Assembly (NCBI GenBank): GCA_905116865.2
Contig: CAJHNH020002502.1
Span: 454,736-518,735, forward strand
Length of the DNA stretch: 64,000 bases
Source of the DNA: Candidula unifasciata
Taxonomy: Eukaryota > Mollusca > Gastropoda > Stylommatophora > Geomitridae
Reading direction: 5' to 3'
This document shows, piece by piece, positions 55,138 through 64,000 of this stretch. Every line of letters starts with the position of its first letter. Within the stretch, counting starts at the first letter, position 1. The translations under genes were made by a program, and so were the position numbers. Below the pieces are notes generated by a model that worked only from the letters and a program-made list of their open reading frames with translations, was not told the DNA's origin and ran no database searches.

Positions 55138-57038
55138 GGAGGAGGGGGATGAAAGAGTAAAAGAAACGTACAGAAAGAGGAGAGAGAGAGGTCTAGGAAG
55201 ACACAACAAGGAGATCGACTCCGTTTTTTTCATCAGGAATGCAACATCTGGCTACCCAAGACGTTTAGAATGTAAATTAACAGTATAGGAAGTAGTCGTT
55301 GCCTCACAGAATGAGCCACCCTCCTGCAAAAAAAAAAAGGAAACCCATGCCTGCAGACTGCGACTCAGGAAACAGATGTCAAAGCAAGAGATCGGTCAGA
55401 TTAGCACGGCATGAGGTGGATAATGACATTGCACCTCATTAGGCACTGTGCTAACCGAGCGAACACGCACTACCACAGCGGAGCTCCCCTGTTAAGCAGC
55501 ATTTCGCTTAATTTTATGCTGAACTATTAACCGAGCTTGGGACGTGCAGATCATAGACATCAAAGGATGGAGAACGTGAGCGCGTGCTGCCTGCGTGGAG
55601 TTGGCGGTTGTCGTAAAACAAGTAGGATCAGGTGAACGGGAAATGTTATCTCTGTTCAATTGTGGGCCACAATGGGGAATTGTCACACACCGATGGAGTT
55701 CCTGATAGGATGCAGTTGAACGTTGCAGATGGATGGCTAGATGACGGTTTCTGTCAGTGTTGTCAAACTGGTAACGACGGGTCGATACTGGAACAAGAGA
55801 ATCTGGTATCGGCTGTATAATTGTTGCCATCCTTGACCAATGTCACTCCAGGCAGGCTGCAGGCTGTTATCACAAGTGTCGTTTGATTATCGGCGTCATC
55901 ATGTTGCTTTCCGCTCCATGCACTGCAGATGCATCCTGCAATAGTATGTTCAGATTGCATTGTTTTGTCTCGTAGCGTTCTTGGCAAGAGATTGTTGGAG
56001 ACAAACTAACGGATAGACAGAGAGGCAAGGATTATGTGAAAGATTGATAGTGAGAATGACAAATACACGTAAACAGGTAGATGTTGTGAGCAAACTACAT
56101 ATATAATACATAACAGACCACCATCATACACTTAATGCAAACTATATCCAGGCTCAGCCCTTCCCTCTTCCCCAACAGTTTCTTTTGGAAGTTCAAGCGA
56201 TCTGAGCCACCAGCTTTCGGAGTTTATGTTTATGTATGATACTACTACTAATGTTACTATGATACCTCTACTAATACTACAATTACTACTACTATTATTC
56301 CAGCAATGCCGCAATCATCACAAACACCACTATTATTACGACTACTACTCTACCACTGCTGTTACTACAGCACTACTATTAATCATACCACTCTAGCCCT
56401 AATATTACTACAACACTGCTATTAATACTACTATCAAAAAAGGTATAAGACCGAGCGAAAAGTATATTAGCAAGCTATACAATATAACAAATACAAACAA
56501 AACGTGAACGTTGCGGATATGAAGCCTTCATTAGCACATACACATCAAACAATACTACACAGATACACAAAATCACTTAGCTGGTATCTCAGAGGAGCCT
56601 GGTGGGTGTTTTCTCAGCAGAATGCTTACACGTGTCGGCTGGGGGGACAAATACCCCATGTGGAGGGCCATAACTAGGGAGTTAAGATAAAACTGTGAGG
56701 GCAGTTCAATCACCTGGGAGTTTAAATGAAACTGTTTTGGCAAATCAGTCCGGTGGGTGTTAACTAATTATTAATACTTCTACACTACCACTGATAATAC
56801 TACTACTTAGTGTGATAACGACCTAACGCTCTTAGTTTTCGTGATACCCTCCATACCAGTCAACGCACCCAACAGTGACCCATTTCAGTTGCGTGTCCTT
56901 TACAGGATTTGTCTCTCCTTGTCTCCACTTGCCATGCCAATCGCCCTCTTCAATATTGGTAACATCGGTACAGTCCAGCTGTGGTCATCATCTTTGCCTG
57001 GCGCTTTCTTTCTTGCGTACAAAAAAAATTATTTCTGA
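55138..57038. other. unassigned 1.9-kb stretch
   Basis: 56230-56430 is a degenerate CTA/ACT-rich tract. 56887-56907 resembles a SINE F end (GTTGCGTGTCCTTTACAGGA). No exon or other repeat can be supported. Confidence 0.45.
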
Positions 57039-57046
57039 GACAGATG

Positions 57047-57563
57047 CAGTGTTGCCACTTTGGATGTTTTACATCCAGATTTAGATGTTTTCCCTTGCAT
57101 TTAGATTGCGTTTTTGACGTTTAGATGGTAGTTTTTCTAGATGTTGTTCATTTGGAGTGAATTTATCAAATCTAACCTAAGAAACAGGATGAAATTTGAT
57201 CTCTTAACTGCTATCTTGACAATAACATTCGGCCTGATAAGAGTAGGAAAAGGCTGTTCCACTTATCAGCTCCCTGATTGGGTATTAAAAGAAACTGGAA
57301 CAGCTAAAGCATACCAGAGTCATTTTGGATCTGAAGCTTCAACTTCATCATCCAAGCTAAGTTTATCCTGTGGATCTTGTAAGGTAGACTTCAGTAAAGA
57401 TGAGGACATGATTCTATAGGGTAAGTAATATCAATTGCTATGTAATTTGTGACCATTTCCTTTTGGATTTTTTTTCTAGATGTTTTCCAAGCAAATTTAG
57501 ATGTTTTAAGATATTTTTGACTCCGTTTTGGATATTTTTCGTCAAAGAAAAGTGGCAACACTG
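57047..57563 (+). mobile_element. internally deleted hAT element with exact termini
   Basis: 517 bp. It starts CAGTGTTGCCACTTT and ends with the perfect inverse, a 15-bp terminal inverted repeat. GACAGATG flanks it at 57039-57046 and 57564-57571, an exact 8-bp duplication diagnostic of hAT. The subterminal word TTTAGATGTTTT and close variants recur at both ends, as expected for transposase binding sites. The interior keeps the C-terminal piece of a transposase (see 57141-57419). Non-autonomous. Confidence 0.95.
57141..57419 (+). pseudogene. hAT transposase C-terminal remnant
   Basis: From about residue 12 the frame reads NLRNRMKFDLLTAILTITFG, LIRVGKGCSTYQLPDWVLKE and TGTAKAYQ, followed by a Ser-rich acidic end. 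This is the pattern of the extreme C-terminus of BED-type hAT transposases (LLTAILTIRxGLxRxGKxC, LPxxVxxxIGT). The catalytic RNase H-like core and BED finger are absent. The stop at 57417 is probably the original one. The first 11 codons are likely noncoding in origin. Confidence 0.7.
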
Positions 57564-57571
57564 GACAGATG

Positions 57572-58454
57572 CTGTTTTATGCCAAACTGTCCAGTATTAT
57601 CTCTCGTTGTCTACTCTTGCTATTTTTCCTCTTCCAGTTTCTATGTTTTCATGACGTACTCCTGTTTTCCCAGCACATAACGTATCCACAAATATAGTTT
57701 ATTCTAATAATGCGATTTATCAGTTCTTTTCACAATCTTAACATGACAACCGCCAGATTAACCCTAACATAAAGACAACACAGCCAAAGCAGCAGTGACA
57801 TCCAATGACAACGGTATCAATTATTGACTAAAAGCGAGAGTTGTGGTCCAGTGTCATTGTTAAGTGCCAGAGTCTTGCAATAAAGGTTTCAAATATAATA
57901 TATGCTAATCTTTTGATGGCAAAAATCGTAATACCGTCTGGATCTCGAGTTATCGGTGTTCAGAGCTAAAACCCATATTCAAGTACATCATTCTACTGCT
58001 TACAGAACCAAATATTTCATCTTGACAGATAGGCTAGCTCCTGGAAGCCCCTGCATGATGGCATCTTTATTAACAGACGTCTTCTTCCTCTTCTTCTGTT
58101 CGTTCTTCAAACCAGTTGTTTTCAGAGGAAAAGACCACATGCCTCTATAAAGTCTATGGTGCTTGTATGTATTCCACTGATACGCACAGCTTGGTGTCCA
58201 TTTGTATACCAACCGGTCAAACCTGTGATTTCTCTATTACATGAGGACGGCATGTCTATAGCATATGTTCAGCATTTTGTAATGATCTCGGCATGGGCAA
58301 CTTTTTTTGTACATCATGTAAGTCTGTTGTGTCCAGTACATAATCTAAATATACTTGTCTATTCTTTCGTATAAGCCATTAGAACCCAAGGATCCTTTCC
58401 ATCAAGGATACAATTCCGAAGACCAAGTCAACCTCCTTATTATCAGATGTTAGT
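57572..58454. other. unassigned stretch
   Basis: No supported feature. Confidence 0.4.
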
Positions 58455-58592
58455 AGAGGTACTACTTTGTCTTTCAGGCACAAGGACTCCGACGGAAGCC
58501 TCCAATAAGTCGACGCGTACTAAATGCTTACTGGGGAGGCACTGGGTGTATTCTTGTTTTCCCAAAAGTGGGTTCTCCGGAACCCACACAAC
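58455..58592 (-). mobile_element. SINE A 5' half
   Basis: Minus strand. TCCGACGGAAGCCTCC, AATAAGTCGACGCG, TGTATTCTTGTTTTCCC and CTCCGGAACCCACACAA are present; the sense 3' half is absent. Confidence 0.8.
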
Positions 58593-58602
58593 GAGGCTGA
58601 TA

Positions 58603-58665
58603 TATGGGATGATGTATGGGATGATGTATGGGATGATGTATGGGATGATTTATGGGATGATTGTA
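58603..58665. repeat. 12-bp tandem repeat
   Basis: GGGATGATGTAT repeated about five times between two SINE A copies. Confidence 0.9.
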
Positions 58666-58721
58666 GAAAGCTAGGGATTTTTAGTCTAACTGAGGCAGCT
58701 AGAAAGTTTGTCTGTGTTTCT

Positions 58722-59131
58722 TCTTCTTCTTCTTCTTCTTCTTCTTCTTCTTCTTCTTCTTCTTCTTCTTCTTCTTCTTCTTCTTCTTCTTCTTCTTCTT
58801 CTTCTTCTTCTTCTTCTTCTTCTTCTTCTTCTTCTTCTTCTTCTTCTTCTTCTTCTTCTTTCTTCTCTTCTTCTTCTCTTCTTCTTTCTTCGCGTTCACC
58901 AGCTGTAAACTCTGGCGGAAGGTTCTGGTTGCTCATCCACTACTGTACTGCAGTCCTGCTCCAGAACCTGAGTGTTGCGTGTGCATCAGTTTTACAGATC
59001 TCAATCTCTTGAATACAGACTGTTGGTTCCTTGCCTCTGCCCAGTTAGTCGACTCTCACGACATGCTTTTGGGGAGGCAGTGGGTCTATTATTGTTTTCC
59101 CCACAATGGGGTCCCCGGAACCCACACAAGG
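58722..59131 (-). mobile_element. SINE A with 170-bp CTT tail and target duplication
   Basis: The tail is 58722-58890 and the body runs to 59131, with a short internal deletion near 59040. GTCTGTGTTTCT at 58710-58721 and 59132-59143 is an exact 12-bp duplication. Confidence 0.93.
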
Positions 59132-59143
59132 GTCTGTGTTTCT

Positions 59144-59651
59144 GACTGTCATAGTTTCAACCTCGTATATTGACGGATATTTAACCCACCCGGAATATTT
59201 AGTACAGCATTTGTAACCATGTGCAGAAGTCATTTTTATAAGTATTTGTTTACACTATTCTTATGACATCAAAGACATTATTATATTTTGGGGGAGGGGG
59301 CGGGGGAATCGCTATTCAGCACGATGTGATGATTATTATTTTACAGTTAAACAAGGTTTAGTCTGATTGTGCCAACTTTGTAATTAGGTTGAATCCATTC
59401 CATTTGAGCCCCGTGCCATGTTTTCTTGATATATTAGCTCGCTGTATACAGATGAAGGTTGTCAAGCACAATAACATTTGATAGGACGCATGTTGTTACT
59501 ATCTCTGTGAGGATAGCCATAGAAGATGACCAGACAGAGGAAACATAAGATGTACAATTGTAGTGTACAGTGTAAAGGCTAGAGAAACAATCATGTTACT
59601 ATGATGCGAGATTTACAAACATGCTGTCGATTACTCCAATAACAGAATTCT
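59144..59651. other. unassigned stretch
   Basis: No supported feature. Confidence 0.4.
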
Positions 59652-59946
59652 GTTCGCGTTTCCCGGCCCATCTACACACTAACTGACCTTTCATTCATAC
59701 TTTCTCAGATTCTTCTACGTCGGAGAGGTGTCAAGTTGTCTTCCCTGTTCTACACTACACGACGAAACAGCTTTCAACGACACCAGAACATGTAGAACTG
59801 GCCTTAAGCCCCTCCCCCCCCCCCCCCCCCCCCAGCCTCAACCTAGGTCACCCGAGAGACTCTTTTTAAAGAAAATAGTTTAACGTGACACCTCTCTGAC
59901 CTAGATCAGACTGATAAGGTGTGTAGATGGGCAGGGAAACGTGAAC
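59652..59946 (-). mobile_element. MITE with 28-bp terminal inverted repeats, copy 2
   Basis: Ends 59652-59679 and 59919-59946 match at 26 of 28 positions when one is inverted (core GTTTCCCGGCCCATCTACAC). The interior is inverted relative to 18818-19126 (CAGCCTCAACCTAGGTCACC here against GGTTGAGGCT there). A 20-base C tract lies at 59814-59833. CAGAATTC occurs at 59643-59650 and 59953-59960, but not exactly at the termini. Confidence 0.78.
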
Positions 59947-60056
59947 TGATCCCAGAATTCACCCAGGTTTTAATAACACGGAATGAGAATACAATGATGG
60001 TAGCATTTGCGACCGACAGAGAAACAAACGTTTCATATGCGACACTATGCGATTGC

Positions 60057-60266
60057 AGTGGCGACGGTGTTAGTTGGTCACTGGTGTGGCGGGCCGTGCC
60101 GGAGGTGTTATCAAAGTTCGGAGGGGGGGGGGGAAGACAAAATGCGAAAATGTGTTGTTTTCTTCCATGAAAAATATTTGTGTGTGTGTGGGGGGGGGGG
60201 GAAGGGGGGGGGGGATGAGGACAGGACATTTTCCTCACCGGGTACCACCTGACCGTGCTATGCCAG
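60057..60266. mobile_element. candidate MITE with CAGTGGCG ends
   Basis: Left CAGTGGCGACGG and right TGCTATGCCAGTG are imperfect inverses. The right half shares GACAGGACATTTT with 14.5 kb. G tracts make the middle unalignable. Confidence 0.45.
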
Positions 60267-60824
60267 TGGGTGTTTGTCATCATTATGTCAATGGAGAGAC
60301 GCCACACCTAGAGGGTTATTGTCTCTAACCCCTTTTCACGCCTTCCCCCTCCTCAACTCTCTCCCCCTTACGCACAAAAGGGCTAAGCAAGTTCTTGCCA
60401 CGGCCTTCTCTATTTATAGGCCAACTGGGTCAACGGGGATTCCCGTTCTTGTGCAATAATTGAGTCCCTCTGTGTAAACAGTTTTTATCGAGGAGATGTA
60501 TACACTAATTAAACTACAGTTTCATTAATTTTCGACATATTTGATAGAACTATACGTCATTTTTAAGGTAAATATGGTGCTATTTAAATATAACAATAAA
60601 GGCTCTTACAGACAAACAAAAATGCTTTTGCTACAGGCAACATGAACATAAACATCAATAACGTGTAGAAACAGACTGAAAGCTATTCCAGCAAAAGTAA
60701 AGAAATATCAGTGCTAACTCTTTGATTCTGAGAGGGTACTGTTGCATCAGAGGGCAGCCGGGTGGTTGACATTTATACTTTATCAAATTTAGCAGAAAAG
60801 AATACTGCTGTGAAACATACACAA
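60267..60824. other. unassigned stretch
   Basis: No supported feature. Confidence 0.4.
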
Positions 60825-61100
60825 GATTGAAGTCCAGAATTATATGAACAACCAGAAGTTTAACAGCCAGTGTTTGCGAAGCAGAAAATTCACAAAAATG
60901 AACACAGACTGTACAATTGCAAATATGCATAAGAAGTAGATGAACAACCAGAAGTTTCTGCCAGTGTTCGCGAGCAGAAAATTTACAAAAATTAACACAG
61001 ACCGTACAACTGCAAATGTGCATAGGAAGTAGATGAACAACGAGAAGTTTCTGCTAGCGTTTACAGCCAGTGTTCGTGAAGCAGAAAATTCACAAAAATG
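60825..61100 (+). repeat. tandemly triplicated SINE A 3' end
   Basis: GAACAACCAGAAGTTT starts at 60846, 60942 and (as GAACAACGAGAAGTTT) 61035, a 93-96-bp period. Each unit then reads CAGCCAGTGTTCGCGAAGCA or a variant. The sequence matches the SINE A 3' region (AAGTCCAGAA, GAACAACCAGAACTTTC, TTTACAGCCGGTGAACGC), diverged. Confidence 0.7.
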
Positions 61101-62068
61101 ATAATATTATTAGTGTATTTCTACAACATATAGTTATACTGTTAGTCAACAATTAGTAAAGAGGCAATAAGTGATTTGCTGTGAGAGGTTACTTAGTAAA
61201 TAAAATATAGTTTTTATGCACTTACCCAGAGCTCCAAAATATCTTGACACAATTTATTCACAATTTGATTTCTACATTCAAAGTAGAAAAAGAAAAAACA
61301 GCTAGTTTCCAAAAGTCCAAACTACTGACTAGAAATAGTGACACACACATCACAACACGACTGTCTTCCGTGAATTAAAATAAAAATAAAAATTGCTGTA
61401 TATCCACTTCATAATATCCGCTTGTAGATTTGTAATACGAATACGTTTAGAACACAGGACTTTGTAAGCATATTAAAATGTCACACAATGCAACATGGAA
61501 ACGCTTCCAGTAACCTATTTCCGAGAGGACTCTTCCAAAATGTAACGTGATTCAGTTGTCAGAACCAATATTTAGCTCAAGATGGGCGTGGTTCTTGCTA
61601 AGTAGGCAGGAAGTTCTCTGTTTGAAATTTAAATTTATTAATAATATTATTGTTGTTAAATTGTTATATTTGTGTTTGCCTTTCAGAACATTATTATTGT
61701 TATTATTATTATTAAGTGCTTATAAACTAAACTGAGTCTAGGTCTATTGAGGCACCCTCCTCTCAGAAAGTTTGTTTGTGGCCTGATACCATCTCCCCCC
61801 ACCCCCACCCCTCCCAAAAAAAGCTTTCTTGTTGTCGGCGTTCATGTTGACATGCTGTTGAGTGCCAGCTGTCGTTGTTTGACATCTCACACTATCATCA
61901 GCGTTAGTCACTAGGTCCAGGTATTTATTATCCCTTTGTCCCCCCCCCCTTTCCTTGTACTTTTCCTGTCATTCTTTCATGCATGTCATTTCAGCCGATT
62001 TAGACCCGACATCACATCGGTGTAGAGCATTCTCATTCCAGATCACTCTTTAAGTGAAAAAAAAAAAT
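61101..62068. other. unassigned AT-rich stretch
   Basis: ATT-rich patch at 61690-61712; no gene supported. Confidence 0.4.
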
Positions 62069-62302
62069 AGCCTACCAAAAAGCGTGTTGTAGGAGTCAAC
62101 TAACTGGAAGCTTCCTTCGCAGTCAAAGTTTATCTGCCTGAGAGGTAGGGAACCAACAGTCTGCATACAAATGGGTCAAATCTGACAAATGGATCCGCAT
62201 GGAGAATCAGGTTCCGGAACAGGACGGCAGTCGAGAAGTGGACGAACAACCAGAACTGCCCACCAGATTATACGGCTGGTGGACGCGAAGAAGAAAAAGA
62301 AA
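62069..62302 (+). mobile_element. SINE A, 5'-truncated
   Basis: From AGCCTACCAAAAAGCGTG to GGCTGGTGGACGCGAAGAAG. Lacks the first 50 or so bases. Confidence 0.87.
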
Positions 62303-62330
62303 TGCCATCTCAATTACAAGACTAGAATTC

Positions 62331-62590
62331 CCGTGTGGGTTCCGGGATCCCATAGTGGGGTAGAGAAGGGGGCAAGAACATCCTACTTCCTCCTCACAAA
62401 TGCAAGTTGTAAGAGTCAACTAATTAGGGGTGCTTCCTTCGGAGTGCATCTGCCGGAAAGGCAAATAAGATAGACCTGTAAAAAGGATGCACAACTCAGG
62501 TCCTGGAACAATGCGAAAGTTCAGAAATGGACGAACAACCAGGACTTTATGTGGATAATTACAGCCGGTGAACGCAAACAACAACAACAA
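62331..62590 (+). mobile_element. SINE A with CAA tail
   Basis: CCCGTGTGGGTTCCGGGATC at the start; ends CAGCCGGTGAACGCAAACAA with a CAA tail in place of GAA. It lies 28 bp from the previous copy in the same orientation. Confidence 0.88.
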
Positions 62591-63908
62591 AGCTAAAAGG
62601 TACAAACACCCTCACAGTAAACAGGGCTGGATGACATAAACACAGTCTCGGTTTCAACTGTAGAAGATATGAACACCTCACAGTTACATGGCTACCTGAT
62701 AAAAACACATCCCCTAACTACAAGGGTAGAAAGTGCAAACATCCCCCTGTTATAATGTAGAAGATACTAACACCTGCTCAAGCACAAAGGTAGAAAATGC
62801 AAACATGTCTTTGAAGCTAACGCGGGTATGTCTCAAGTTGCAAGCAACAGAGATATACATCACTTCAGACAGAAATCAAGAGAACCAACAACTATCCATC
62901 AGATCAAGACATCCAAACATCCGACACACCTCATAAAACTGTTCGTCTCAGCCACACTACCAATAATATACAGCTTTAGAAGCAGCAGCCATCTTTCAGC
63001 AGCGCCGTTTCTGATCTACAGCCGCTACACTGGGCTATTTACTATACCTTTTACGACTTTCAGAAGCCGGCCAGAATCCCACCATCAAAGACAAGGAAAC
63101 TCAAACAGCCGTTGGGTCTGATAAATTATGGGATCGTAGTTCAAACTGAAAGGAAGAAACGTTCAACAGTTTAACAGAGAGGACGACCCACCCTTTCTTC
63201 TTTACATCTTCCTTTCTCATAAGCATTGAAAATTGAACGCTAGTGGGGAAACCGCATTTCAAATACATTCAAGCTATTAGTCTCCCGCGCTCTGCTATAA
63301 CACGAACCATAACTCTTGTTCTGCCTGGCTTTAATCTCGTCCCATCTGCGTCTGAATCCTATCAGAGGAGAGCAGACCATCGCAGGCAGGGCAATAACTG
63401 TCCACATCTGCTGATGGATGGCGTGATCAGGGAGCCTTAAAAACAGCGAGATCCGTGCAGCATCAAAGACAACGAGATGGTTCCAGGCTGCGAAAACGAG
63501 TCACAGGCAATGCCTGCTTCTCCGAAATTTTGCGTCTGCCATATAAATTTCCTCGTCCGTACAGGAGGGGAAATATCCAGCTCTGTTGGGAATCCATAAT
63601 TCTATTCCAATTGAGAATGTGGGAAGGAGGAAAGGAAGAGGTACTGGAGGAATTGGATCTAGAAGAGCGATATCATGGTGTAAATCTTTCTCTAGTTATT
63701 AATGGAACACTGTTTATAACTGTACTAATAGGTGTATGGCAACTACTTTCCGTAAACAATGGAATAGGACGAAACAGGGTTGGTTAACACTACAGCTGCA
63801 ATCTAGGTGAAAGAGCTACTTCGTTCGGGCGTCAAAGAATGAAATAGAGATAAATATACTAGAAGATCTGACACTAATTGCTGAAATGAAAATGAGCTGT
63901 TAGTAACA
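62591..63908. other. unassigned stretch with a decayed repeat
   Basis: 62650-62810 holds several loose copies of GTAGAAGATATGAACACCT and GTAGAAAGTGCAAACAT. The 110-codon frame at 63455-63787 shows no domain I recognise. Confidence 0.4.
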
Positions 63909-64000
63909 TCTTCTTCCCTCTTCGCGTCACCGGCTGTAAACTCCGTCGGAAAGTTCTGGTTATTCGTCCATCTCTTGACCTTAGTCCTATTCCAGAATCT
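63909..64000 (-). mobile_element. SINE A, cut by the window edge
   Basis: TCTTCGCGTCACCGGCTG, GTAAACTCCGTCGGAAAGTT and CTATTCCAGAATCT: the 3' part of a minus-strand copy that continues past the end of the window. Confidence 0.88.

Noticed and set aside
54813..55288. Acidic/basic low-complexity proteins at the GAA tract
   Set aside because: Translations of (GAA)n-(CAA)n; frames are open only across the microsatellite.
59643..59960. CAGAATTC as the 8-bp duplication of the 59.65-kb MITE
   Set aside because: The right copy lies six bases beyond the inverted terminus, so it does not abut both ends. It may be chance.
63455..63787. 110-codon frame as a host gene
   Set aside because: No recognisable domain and no supporting splice or conservation signal that I can see. 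The length is compatible with chance.

Overview
The window looks like a gene-poor, repeat-saturated piece of an animal nuclear genome. A lophotrochozoan, most likely a gastropod mollusc, is my best inference. The reasons are the very long GACA/CTGT, GATA, ACAT and GAA microsatellites, the many tRNA-derived SINEs, the non-LTR retrotransposon fragments with RNase H or with C-terminal GHxxR/GRPR modules, and hAT-type MITEs. I found no operons, no bacterial signals, no functional RNA gene and no host protein-coding exon that I can defend. Nearly every predicted open frame is a shadow of a microsatellite or a transposable-element fragment.

Main repeat families, with names made up here. SINE A is about 285 bp, begins CCCCGTGTGGGTTCCGGGG and ends GGTGAACGC followed by (GAA)n; it has at least 23 whole or partial copies, six of them with target-site duplications. 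SINE B (3 copies), SINE C (about 8), SINE D, SINE F (7) and SINE H are tRNA-like or tRNA-derived. LINE-E carries RNase H and ends in a CPxC motif. The RNase H LINE at 52.9-54.2 kb is the best-preserved coding remnant. LINE-2 and LINE-3 are 3' fragments of reverse-transcriptase elements, and 44.45-45.35 kb holds an RT domain relic. DNA elements include a hAT at 57.05-57.56 kb with exact termini, a SPIN-like hAT at 47.7 kb, a hAT nested inside a palindrome at 26.1 kb, a hAT at 51.55-52.57 kb that was itself hit by SINE A, and a 300-bp inverted-repeat element at 18.8 and 59.7 kb.

Layout. 0-9 kb: LINE-E pieces, SINEs A/B/C and a half hAT. 9-17 kb: unassigned sequence, degenerate 20-bp repeats, LINE-3 tails and giant tetranucleotide arrays. 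17-24 kb: SINE A/F, MITEs and a duplicated X-Y-X block. 26-31 kb: nested hAT, a 38-bp minisatellite and three LINE insertions, two with target duplications. 33-41 kb: minisatellites built from LINE and SINE segments. 43-50 kb: tetranucleotide arrays, an RT relic, a 53/57-bp minisatellite and a SPIN-like element. 50-60 kb: a nested stack of hAT, SINE and LINE insertions. 60-64 kb: more SINE A.

The overall picture is a nest of insertions. Two themes stand out. Several minisatellites are tandem amplifications of internal segments of retroelements. Several of the very long GAA tracts are extended 3' tails of SINE A.
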